A stretch of DNA of 26,790 bases from a virus: positions 1-26,790 of the IMG/VR virus record IMGVR_UViG_3300014819_000057, one strand, 5' to 3'. The position numbers and the translations under genes are program-made. The stretch's first letter is position 1; each line of letters begins with the position of its first letter. Below the pieces are notes generated by a model, which did no database searches, was not told the DNA's origin, and saw nothing but the letters and a program-made list of their open reading frames with translations. This document shows, piece after piece, positions 5,703-14,844 of this stretch.

Positions 5703-8700
5703 ATGATATCTTTCGTAAATTTTTCTGTAAGTTCTTCTACCGGATATGTAGGAATAACTCCAATTTCTTTTTTTCCTACCATATATCCGATTACCAAAGA
5801 TACAAAGGTTACTTGGTATTTTGGAGACGGATCTTCCAGTTCTTTATTATATCCAACCCATACATATTCTTCTGCTGGCTCTTTTCTGGTTAAATTAGTA
5901 GCATATGGTCCTAGTGGTGATGCTGTAGAATCTCAAAGTATTCAAACTATTACGATTACCCTCTCTCTAAATGAATCTATATATTTTGAAAGAGTACCGC
6001 CGCCCACTCACGCAGGATTTTTAAATGCTTATCCGTTTAAATTGGTTATTACTTCTCCCGACACTAAAGATCATTTTATACAATTATCAACTTTATTTTC
6101 TCGCTCTAGTAATCCAGGTTCTGGTACTAAATGGAATTTTCTCAGACCTGAGACTCGTTTTTATGATTTAAATGGTAATCAAATCCAAACTATAAAAACT
6201 ATAGATACCATATTACACTCTAATTCTGCGGGTAAATTAAATCCTGCTGGATCTTATGTCGCTGGAGTTAGTGGATATGCTGAGTTTTATTTCTCAGACG
6301 ATTTATATAATATGGATGTTGCATCTTCTTCTTCTGATTATACAACCATACTAGCTACATTATTAACAGATAATTCCAAAGATTATACACTACAAACTGA
6401 ATCTTTAAATTTTTTACCTAGTTATGCTAATAGCAAAACTGTTGCGGTTTGTCCGTATGTCCAGACTTGGAAAACTCCAGATATTTTAAAAATAACCGAA
6501 AACGGAATCAGAGAACATGCAAATCCTCGTTGGTCTACATCCAAGGTACCTATCATAGTCAATGCTACATATTCTCCGATAACTTTAGACGATCCGTGGT
6601 TATCAGAAAATAATTTTAAATTTCCTTCAGATTCTTCTTATTTTGTTCATAGTTTTCCATTAAAAAACGAAGACAATTTTCCTATAGAAGTGGGTCTGAT
6701 TGGTTTGAGTGCTACATTTGACCCAGAACCGTATTTTAACTGGACAGATTACTCTAACTATAAAACTCCTGGATATTATAAAGGACAATTTGATGCAGAA
6801 AACGTTAATACTTTAGGTGTTTGCATTACAGCTCATTTATCCGCAGCAATGCCACCATTGACTGCAAACTTTTTTAATCCTCTATTATGGCTTTCTAATC
6901 CAGAAAACGGCTCTGTAACTGTCGCTCAATACAGTAGAGTCAATTTATTATCATCCTTGATAGTACCTCTGATTGTTCAACAATCCTTTGAAATGCCAGT
7001 GGTAACTAATGGACTGAGTGGTTTTCATGGAATATACAGCATTGCTGCGTTACCATATCCATACTACCAAGCTTGGATGTTAGACTCTGAACTTAGTTAT
7101 TTATATAGAATAGATTCTAAAGGAGATATATTAAGTGCTATAGATATAAATGATTTAGTTACCACAAATTTAGGAATAACCGGAACAACCACATATCCTA
7201 TAGCAATGAGTTTAGATAGCCAACAAAATATATGGTTAACGTTAAGTGACTCAGTGACATCTATAAAACTAGATAGTTATGGTAATTTCTTAACAGCCAT
7301 AAACCCATCTTCATTTGTTTTTTCTTCTTCCAGCAGTTTAAGCAGTTTTGTTCCATGGTTGTGTGCAGAAAGTTACTTTCCAACATTAACCAGTTTTTTG
7401 ACTGATGAAATATTCATAGAACCGACATTTTTAGATATTGATATAAATGACAATATTTTTATTTGCTATTCAAATCCTTTGAGCAGTTTTATTGTTCAAT
7501 ATAAAGCAGATGATTTTTCTATATTATATGCTATATCTTTACCAGCTTTATCCACTCCTTCTGAGATTGTTTGTGATAACAATCGAAATGTTTGGATATC
7601 TTTACCGTTTAATCAAGGCGACAACTTAGGTTATATAGAAAGGCGTAATTCTACTTTAACCCTATTGTCTAGTGCCCCTGGCGGACTTTCTCGATTCGGA
7701 CCTTATCAAAACATTAATAATTTAACTATAGATAATAACCAAAACCTATGGTTTACTCATGATTATCGATCTGTATCCAAGATAACAGTAACAAATGATA
7801 TATCCGGTAACGAATTATATTCGACTCAAACTGTTGAATTGTTTACAGCTAATTCATATTTAAACGCAGAAACTCATGTATTGGAGGGCATATGTTCAGA
7901 TTTGGCTGGAAAAATTTATGTTATTAATTCTATAGAAAATTGCGTATATCTTTTAGACAACGACAGTGTGTCTATTGTGGATAGCTTTGTCATCAATCCT
8001 CAAGGTTTTGTACATTATTTAGATGCAAATAATAAAAATGCATTAGCATATGGCAGAGGTAATAAATCTTTACAGGCTAATGGAGATTGGTCTGGATTTA
8101 GATGGACGAACAAATTTGGGTTAAAGTATCTTTCTTCTATAGAAAAATCTACAAAATATTTTTCCGTTTCGGGAATATCTAGACCATTAGATTTTTATGC
8201 TGATAATTCTTATGCCTATGGATTAGCCAAGATAAATGAAGACTTTGATATGGCTTCTTATATGAAAAAATTAGCCTTTATGCCAATTTTACAGGACAGC
8301 CCTGTTTTATTTGATGATTTTTTTGCTAGTATTTTAGGAAATAAAGCCGGTGATTTGGGCACGGACATATATGAAAAAATTGCCAATTTTACCAGTAATA
8401 ATGTAGACATAGATACTTGCAATATAGATCAGCTATATAGTTTATCTCAAATGGTAGATTTAAACACAGATGATTTTTTGTTTACCTATCCTGAGTCTAT
8501 AAAAAGATTAATGAATTTAATTAGCATTAATCAAAGTAGACTTCGAGGTGCTAAAGATTCGAGAAAGTATTTTTTCAAAAGTATTCCTGGGCAGCAAATA
8601 GAAGCGTTCAACAAAGGTCCAATATACACCTCTTCTATGGGAATTTCTGCCGGTGAACCTGTTATATTAAAAAATAAAAGTATAGATGAATACCAACTCA

Positions 8701-8978
8701 TTTATACTGGAAATATTAATAATTTTACACTTTATTCAACCAATATGTTAGCATCATATCTTAATTTGCCACAAAATTGGACTGAATATTATGAATTTTA
8801 CAAATATATTACCTTAAGTGAAGGAAAAACTCTTGAGGGAATAATAGATTGGGAAAATCCATTTACCACCATTAATTACAACACTTCTTCCAAGGAAGAA
8901 TGGCAGGGTAATGAGGGAATATACGAGACTCTATTAACCTATGAATTATACAAGGGATTAAATTTGTTGAACTATTAA
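5703..8978 (+). CDS. Large baseplate structural protein with PKD domain and beta-propeller (possible gp7 counterpart)
   Basis: This 1091-residue protein has three parts. Residues about 30-85 form a PKD-type Ig fold (VTWYFGDGSSSS, then PTHTYSSAGSFLVKLVAYG). Residues about 455-780 show repeated propeller blades of the NHL/SMP-30 kind (IAMSLDSQQNIWLTL, IVCDNNRNVWISL, LTIDNNQNLWFTH, ICSDLAGKIYVIN). The rest is mostly helical: a GFRWTNKFGLKY motif, then DLGTDIYEKIANFTSNN, CNIDQLYSLSQMVDLN and ESIKRLMNLISINQSRLRG. Size and position right after gp25 and gp6 match T4 gp7 (1032 residues), but I cannot confirm homology from sequence alone. No signal peptide or membrane segment. The start is two bases after gp6, with no Shine-Dalgarno. 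It should be a virion protein made late. Confidence 0.62.
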   Translation: MISFVNFSVSSSTGYVGITPISFFPTIYPITKDTKVTWYFGDGSSSSLLYPTHTYSSAGSFLVKLVAYGPSGDAVESQSIQTITITLSLNESIYFERVPPPTHAGFLNAYPFKLVITSPDTKDHFIQLSTLFSRSSNPGSGTKWNFLRPETRFYDLNGNQIQTIKTIDTILHSNSAGKLNPAGSYVAGVSGYAEFYFSDDLYNMDVASSSSDYTTILATLLTDNSKDYTLQTESLNFLPSYANSKTVAVCPYVQTWKTPDILKITENGIREHANPRWSTSKVPIIVNATYSPITLDDPWLSENNFKFPSDSSYFVHSFPLKNEDNFPIEVGLIGLSATFDPEPYFNWTDYSNYKTPGYYKGQFDAENVNTLGVCITAHLSAAMPPLTANFFNPLLWLSNPENGSVTVAQYSRVNLLSSLIVPLIVQQSFEMPVVTNGLSGFHGIYSIAALPYPYYQAWMLDSELSYLYRIDSKGDILSAIDINDLVTTNLGITGTTTYPIAMSLDSQQNIWLTLSDSVTSIKLDSYGNFLTAINPSSFVFSSSSSLSSFVPWLCAESYFPTLTSFLTDEIFIEPTFLDIDINDNIFICYSNPLSSFIVQYKADDFSILYAISLPALSTPSEIVCDNNRNVWISLPFNQGDNLGYIERRNSTLTLLSSAPGGLSRFGPYQNINNLTIDNNQNLWFTHDYRSVSKITVTNDISGNELYSTQTVELFTANSYLNAETHVLEGICSDLAGKIYVINSIENCVYLLDNDSVSIVDSFVINPQGFVHYLDANNKNALAYGRGNKSLQANGDWSGFRWTNKFGLKYLSSIEKSTKYFSVSGISRPLDFYADNSYAYGLAKINEDFDMASYMKKLAFMPILQDSPVLFDDFFASILGNKAGDLGTDIYEKIANFTSNNVDIDTCNIDQLYSLSQMVDLNTDDFLFTYPESIKRLMNLISINQSRLRGAKDSRKYFFKSIPGQQIEAFNKGPIYTSSMGISAGEPVILKNKSIDEYQLIYTGNINNFTLYSTNMLASYLNLPQNWTEYYEFYKYITLSEGKTLEGIIDWENPFTTINYNTSSKEEWQGNEGIYETLLTYELYKGLNLLNY

Positions 8979-9001
8979 ATTTCATTCTAAGTATTATTGC
9001 C

Positions 9002-12000
9002 ATGGCAGCTGCTGACTCCGCTTTTTTAATTGAAAAATTAGGTACCTGGCCCACAGAAACCTACAGAATTTCTCCTAGTTCTCAACTTATAGAACCACGA
9101 CTTGGAGAACTTCCAGCTGAAAATTTACTCAGGCTCAGCAACGTGCCTATCAACGAAGTAGAAAATGTTAATACAGTTTATTACGACAAAGCATCTTACT
9201 TTTTTTCCAATCAAACTAGTCAATATATAATTAATACAGACACAGGAGCATCCTTTGTATGGGATTTATCTAGTCACCGCACAAAATATAATATAGGTCA
9301 TCAGTTTAATTATTTTTACGTAAATATTAACCCGGGAGCAGAAGCTGCTTTTAAAAGAGAATATGCCTATTCTCTTTATCCTTCTAGATTATTTCTCAAA
9401 CCAGTTTCTTTAGTTAAAAATATTAGTTCTTGGACCCTAACCACCTCTGCAGTAGTAACAGATCACACTACCTATTTTTTTAAATCCTCTGCTTCAGAGG
9501 CATTGGCATATAGCCAACATTATGATTTTTTAAACAACGGACCCACATTCAGTCCTCTTCCTACTACACCCGATACTTCTTATGTTTTTAGCTTAAGTTC
9601 TTGCAGACAACGAATTAACTATCCCGTCATTATTTTTTCACCTATCAACAACCCGTATAATTCTGTTCGGGCTTTGGAAGATACCACTATTAAGTCGAAG
9701 ATAAGACCAGATTCTCCGTGTGTAACATATTATGTAACATATTCTGCGTATGATGGTGTTTTGTCTCTTGGCCAAGATCGTATAGATACCCACCCTGAAC
9801 TTCCTCATTCTTTTAAAAGTTCTTATATTCTTAATAATCAAAGTTTATCTAGCAATCGTCAGGCATTTCAATTACTACAATTTAGAGCCTTGGGTGACAC
9901 TATCTCTAATCTTGGAGATGCAAGCAATTGCATATTAAGTGCAGTAGTAGATCTGTCTTCCTCTACAGTTAATTATTATAGTCGGTATCATTATGTTAAT
10001 AAAACAATATATAGTGATGTAACTGGAAGACCCGGATCTTTCCTTGGATTAGATTTTATATCAGATAGTCCAATTTTATTATATTCTTTAGAAACTGTAA
10101 ATTCTACTCTTAGTGCCTTTTATATTAATTCTGTTGGTTATGATTTAAATGTTCCAATTTCACCGACAGTTGCTAACAAGAGTATACAAACAATTACTAA
10201 GTATCCTCCTCATTACTATTCTTATCAGTTATCTTTATCAGCTCCAAAACTTGGATTTAATAATTTAACAGATTCATGTTATTTAACTTTTAGCTTAATT
10301 ACATCAGCAGTTTCTGCAAATTCTCAAACCGTTGTTTTATCTTCTTTTATAAGTTCTGATTACGGATTGTTAAAATATGATCTTAAAAATAATAATGTAA
10401 AAGAATATATAAAATATGAATTATTATCTGATTCTTTTTTATTAGACCTAAGTGCTATTAATGTATATTACGGACCAAACAAAGACCCATATAATTTAAA
10501 ATTTTCTCCATGGGTTCCGGTACCATCTGGAGTAGACTTAACCATAGATTATCCACACACTCCTTATGGAGAGGCTACTTTAGTATTGAGATCTACATTA
10601 AGTTCTGCTGGTGGTTGGATTACCTCTAAATTACCTACAGTAATAACTATAGCAAAAAACCAAACCCAAAGTTATACCGGATCACCTATATTTTTAAATC
10701 CAATTAATCAGACCGGCACCACTTTTGAGGTATCTTGTGATATGTTGACAGCAGCTCCTCAATGGCCTACTAGAGATTTAAGAAATTCTTATATTACTTG
10801 GAGTTATTCACCATCTGGTTTAGGTGCTACATTAAGTTCTTTAGACCTCAGTGGAAACATTATTAAATCCTTATCTGCTAATGTACCAATTTTATTTTCT
10901 GCGCAAACATCTTATGTAAGATTTAGTGACTTTGGATTGAATACCATTACCATTCAACTATCTTCTCAGAAGTATAATGAAGTAACCACCTTACAATCCA
11001 ACTCTGCCATTCAAAATCCGTTTGATGAAAAAAGATTTCTTATAGGACCTAATAAAAATTTTAACAATTTAAATAAAATTAGAACCATAGGTTTATCTGC
11101 GTTAGTACCTTATCACGGCAAAGTGTATCAGTTTCCGACTGGCACCTCTTTGTCCTGGTCTTGGAAATATGCATCCATATTACAACCAGAGTTAACACCA
11201 ATTAGTGTATATTACTACGGAAGCGGCGGTTCTCTCACTCCATATAGTTACGGAACCATACTACCAGCAACTCAACTTAGTTCTATTTTTGTAGAGGTGA
11301 CTCCGGGATACTCAACACAATTACCAGATGTTAATGAAGTGGAAATGGTTTTAATGTGTCATTCTCAAAATAATTTATTCAAAACTAATTATAGTTTTTA
11401 TGTAGATGAATTTCCGTCCAGGGATCTTTTGAATTCAGATTTTACTATATCATATACCGGATATAACTCTATATCTGCAACCATATTAGACACCACTTTA
11501 AATCAATACATTCTGACCAGACCAAATGACAACACAAATGTATTTTCTCTGTCTTCTTATAGCACATCTGACGTATCTTTAAGCACTACTTATGTATGGA
11601 GTGTTTCTGACAACACTGGACATACTCTATTAATTTCATCACTTTACGGCAAACATCCCACTTTAAATTTTGCAATTACTTCTGCAAATATTAATACTAC
11701 CATAGTTACATTATGTGCCTTAAGTGCCTATGCGGTAGGATGGCAAGATCCCAATTTAATAGAAAATGTAGATTTTAAAATTCCAGCATATCATAATATA
11801 GCAACAACTGTTACGATTTATACCCCAAATTCATCTGAATTTTATACTCCATTAAAATTTATTACATACCCAGAGTATTGTTGGAGTGGAACAAGGGCAG
11901 TTTTGCTAAGTGCTAGCAATTATACATTAGCAAATGCTCCTACGGCATATAATAATAAGAAATCTAGTAGTCAAAATTTTTATGTCAGTGCCAACAAGAT

Positions 12001-14818
12001 AATGACAGAGTACGACTATAGTATTGGATCTCAAAAAACCTTTTTATCCACACTAAAATCCCCTTCAGCAACTCTAATATCTCTACCGTATACTCCAGAG
12101 TTTCTCTCAAATGACGGTCTAACTATATCTTTAACAGCATATGGACAGATGTATCCGCAGACTACACCTTTTCAGTATGTTAAACCGTCTAGTGTGGGTG
12201 GAGAATTAAGGATGTATAATTTTAACCTTACTGCAAGTTCTGTTTTACCATCCACAACTGGTGTAAATTCTTTTGAAAAAAACCCAACATTAGTAAACTT
12301 TAATACAGATGTTCTTTTTTCTTATACTCTAGATTCAACTAAGATAGATTTAGATTATAAGAGATATATTTCTTTGACACAATTTATAAGCTCTACAGAT
12401 TCCTCCTCTCCAGTAATTCCAGTTAGTGGTGGAACTGTTACATATGCTCTTAAAAGTACATTTTGGCCAGATTCTTATTTAGTAACTGTTCCAGCAACCA
12501 CTGGAACCCAAACAATTAATTTGCAAATAGGGGATCCCTACGAACCTGGTTATTTAACTGAAGAGCAAATCAACAGATTAAGCATATCTTTATATAGTAC
12601 CAATATTCCATTCTCAATTCCTAGCTCTACTTTCAGCAATTATTCATCTGAAGTTTGGCCTCAAGGAGGCGATTTATGGAATCCTGTATTTGGTCAAAGA
12701 ATTTATCCATTGAGTGGAGATAATAGATGGAGAACATTTACAGCATTTGCCACCGCAGTGTCTCCCTCTATTTTTGTTTCAGATTTTATATCCATCACAG
12801 GAGCTCCAATATCAGTTGCATATACCTCTCCAGCGGAAGTAGATGATAATAATATTCTTTTTTATAGAACATATTTTGGAGAAAATGCCACAGATGGTGT
12901 AATTTCCTATAAAGGAGAATTAGCAGAACATATATACTCCCAGCCTGGGACATATTTTATAGATTATGAAGCAGTCTATCAAGACGGAGCTACTAAAATA
13001 GGCACCTTAGCTGAACCAATCATAATTAAATCCAAATGGTCTGAATATAATCAAACTCATTTAAGAGATCTTAATGAGGAGGTTATAGATTTGCCATGGA
13101 CTCGAGAGCAAACTCACATCCAACCCAATGAATGGGGAATAGCAGATATCTTTAACACTTCTTTAAAAAGATTAAGTGACAATTTAACCAAACTTCAAGA
13201 CAGTACACAATCCATCAATAGTGATTTTCCAACCGTTTATTATGGATGGCTTGGATGCAATGCTACAAAAAAGGGATTTGGTATTCGCTGGCATAACAAA
13301 TATTTTGGTGGCAAATATTATGATTCTCCAACTACATTTAGTTATATAAATAATAATGTTTATAAAGTTAGTACTGTGCAATTCTTTAATAACATAATAG
13401 ATATTTCTTCTTCTGGCGATTATCTATATGTTTTAGATGATTATTTTAATGTTAGGATGTTTTTAAACAAAAACTACAAACCACAAGAAATAATATTCAC
13501 AAATACTCCATCTTTTGCTAGTCAATTTGTAAGACCAACCAACATAGAAGTGGATGAAAATGGAATAATGTATATATTAGACCCACCATCTAATAAACTT
13601 TATAGTTTAAATATAGACATAGAATCACAAACCATTAATATATCTATCAATGTCGGAGGATTTGGTGGACGAAATGATTCTAGTAGATTTTCTGCTCCAT
13701 CAGATTTATCTTTGTCTGAAAACAATGTATTTGTTTTGGATTATAATAATAAATGTGTCAAAGAATTTACTAGTGATCTAAATTGGATTCACACCTATTA
13801 TACAGAAAAATTTGAAACAGATAGACCAGAATATCTAGCCACTCATTTTGACGGAATGTGTTATACGATTTCCGAAAACCATAATTTATATGTTTTTGAT
13901 ATTTCATCTCCTTCCCCGTTATATGTAAAATCTTTATCAGAAATTAGTATCTATTATCCAAATGCAGTTATAACCAAAATGACTTTGGACGAAGCTGGTG
14001 AATTTTTATACATCATTGCTTCTAATGGTAGAGGTGGTTTATTGTTTAAATATAGTGCTCTTGGAGTGTATATAGGAACTTCTCCTCTTACATATAATCC
14101 CCTAACCATTAAAAAATCTTCCTACCGTAATTTATTAATGGCTATTCCACAAGCTATTGTAAAAATTCAAGATGTGGTAGATTTGTTTCGTATTGGCCAA
14201 GGTTTGCCGACAAATATGTGGTCTGAAGAACAAATATTATTAAAAAAAGATGATTTTGCTTCAGATATTTCTTACAATAAATCTTTGAAGAGAATTTCTC
14301 AGAATATAAAAACTTTCAGAAATAATCTTAATGGAAAATTTTCTAAAGTTACAGAAAGACTTTCCGTTGGAATAGTTACCTATTATGCTCAGATACCGGT
14401 ATCAATTACAGAACAACCATCCTTACACAAAGATGTAGAGAAAGACACCGTCTCTGTGGGTGTAAATGAATTTCATCTTCCTCAAATTTTAAATAGAGAA
14501 ATAGACAAAATTTACGACTCTATATTATCTATCAAACAATTTTTAGATATTTCACCTCTTTCCTTACCTGATTTTAAAGTAGAAGGAGCTGGTGTATCTG
14601 TAATATGCCCACAGGGATTCTGTTGGTCTTGGAATGCTATGTCTTGTTACAATCTATCTCTACCATCCATAAGAATATGTAATGTAAATCCCATCACCTA
14701 TCGAGAATTGGAATCTTCTTTTCCTATAAATTATGATTCTAGTGAAGGATGGACCAAAACCTGGAACAACGCTAGTTCTGATTGCTGTAACAGCACACCC
14801 AATCCCTTGGACGAATAA
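9002..14818 (+). CDS. Giant structural protein, 1938 residues, beta-rich with late beta-propeller
   Basis: This is the largest gene in the window, about 210 kDa. The first ~1250 residues are Ser/Thr/Tyr-rich beta sequence resembling serial Ig-like or fibre domains, without a named family I can assign. A PKD-like stretch lies near 1280-1345 (HIYSQPGTYFIDYEAVY). Residues about 1460-1695 are propeller blades (GDYLYVLDDYFNVRMF, IEVDENGIMYILDPPSNKL, LSENNVFVLDYNNKCVKEF). The propeller is flanked by two copies of a helical motif (NTSLKRLSDNLTKLQD near 1383, NKSLKRISQNIKTFRN near 1757). The C-terminus is Cys-rich (CPQGFCWSWNAMSC, then a CC pair near the end). A GIRWHNKYF motif before the propeller resembles one in the preceding protein, suggesting related modules. 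Neighbours make it a baseplate or baseplate-associated fibre protein. It is expected to be virion-located. Confidence 0.6.
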   Translation: MAAADSAFLIEKLGTWPTETYRISPSSQLIEPRLGELPAENLLRLSNVPINEVENVNTVYYDKASYFFSNQTSQYIINTDTGASFVWDLSSHRTKYNIGHQFNYFYVNINPGAEAAFKREYAYSLYPSRLFLKPVSLVKNISSWTLTTSAVVTDHTTYFFKSSASEALAYSQHYDFLNNGPTFSPLPTTPDTSYVFSLSSCRQRINYPVIIFSPINNPYNSVRALEDTTIKSKIRPDSPCVTYYVTYSAYDGVLSLGQDRIDTHPELPHSFKSSYILNNQSLSSNRQAFQLLQFRALGDTISNLGDASNCILSAVVDLSSSTVNYYSRYHYVNKTIYSDVTGRPGSFLGLDFISDSPILLYSLETVNSTLSAFYINSVGYDLNVPISPTVANKSIQTITKYPPHYYSYQLSLSAPKLGFNNLTDSCYLTFSLITSAVSANSQTVVLSSFISSDYGLLKYDLKNNNVKEYIKYELLSDSFLLDLSAINVYYGPNKDPYNLKFSPWVPVPSGVDLTIDYPHTPYGEATLVLRSTLSSAGGWITSKLPTVITIAKNQTQSYTGSPIFLNPINQTGTTFEVSCDMLTAAPQWPTRDLRNSYITWSYSPSGLGATLSSLDLSGNIIKSLSANVPILFSAQTSYVRFSDFGLNTITIQLSSQKYNEVTTLQSNSAIQNPFDEKRFLIGPNKNFNNLNKIRTIGLSALVPYHGKVYQFPTGTSLSWSWKYASILQPELTPISVYYYGSGGSLTPYSYGTILPATQLSSIFVEVTPGYSTQLPDVNEVEMVLMCHSQNNLFKTNYSFYVDEFPSRDLLNSDFTISYTGYNSISATILDTTLNQYILTRPNDNTNVFSLSSYSTSDVSLSTTYVWSVSDNTGHTLLISSLYGKHPTLNFAITSANINTTIVTLCALSAYAVGWQDPNLIENVDFKIPAYHNIATTVTIYTPNSSEFYTPLKFITYPEYCWSGTRAVLLSASNYTLANAPTAYNNKKSSSQNFYVSANKIMTEYDYSIGSQKTFLSTLKSPSATLISLPYTPEFLSNDGLTISLTAYGQMYPQTTPFQYVKPSSVGGELRMYNFNLTASSVLPSTTGVNSFEKNPTLVNFNTDVLFSYTLDSTKIDLDYKRYISLTQFISSTDSSSPVIPVSGGTVTYALKSTFWPDSYLVTVPATTGTQTINLQIGDPYEPGYLTEEQINRLSISLYSTNIPFSIPSSTFSNYSSEVWPQGGDLWNPVFGQRIYPLSGDNRWRTFTAFATAVSPSIFVSDFISITGAPISVAYTSPAEVDDNNILFYRTYFGENATDGVISYKGELAEHIYSQPGTYFIDYEAVYQDGATKIGTLAEPIIIKSKWSEYNQTHLRDLNEEVIDLPWTREQTHIQPNEWGIADIFNTSLKRLSDNLTKLQDSTQSINSDFPTVYYGWLGCNATKKGFGIRWHNKYFGGKYYDSPTTFSYINNNVYKVSTVQFFNNIIDISSSGDYLYVLDDYFNVRMFLNKNYKPQEIIFTNTPSFASQFVRPTNIEVDENGIMYILDPPSNKLYSLNIDIESQTINISINVGGFGGRNDSSRFSAPSDLSLSENNVFVLDYNNKCVKEFTSDLNWIHTYYTEKFETDRPEYLATHFDGMCYTISENHNLYVFDISSPSPLYVKSLSEISIYYPNAVITKMTLDEAGEFLYIIASNGRGGLLFKYSALGVYIGTSPLTYNPLTIKKSSYRNLLMAIPQAIVKIQDVVDLFRIGQGLPTNMWSEEQILLKKDDFASDISYNKSLKRISQNIKTFRNNLNGKFSKVTERLSVGIVTYYAQIPVSITEQPSLHKDVEKDTVSVGVNEFHLPQILNREIDKIYDSILSIKQFLDISPLSLPDFKVEGAGVSVICPQGFCWSWNAMSCYNLSLPSIRICNVNPITYRELESSFPINYDSSEGWTKTWNNASSDCCNSTPNPLDE

Positions 14819-14831
14819 GGTAAATATTACA
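14819..14831 (+). promoter_or_regulatory. Weak late-promoter-like sequence
   Basis: GGTAAATATTACA, 13 bases before the fibre gene at 14845, matches GATAAATATTACA ahead of the fibre gene at 26508 except at one base. The TAAATATTACAT core is shared. It is two bases off TATAAATA, so it could be a weak late promoter or only a favoured AT-rich leader. Confidence 0.3.
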
Positions 14832-14844
14832 TCCCACATTTGTT

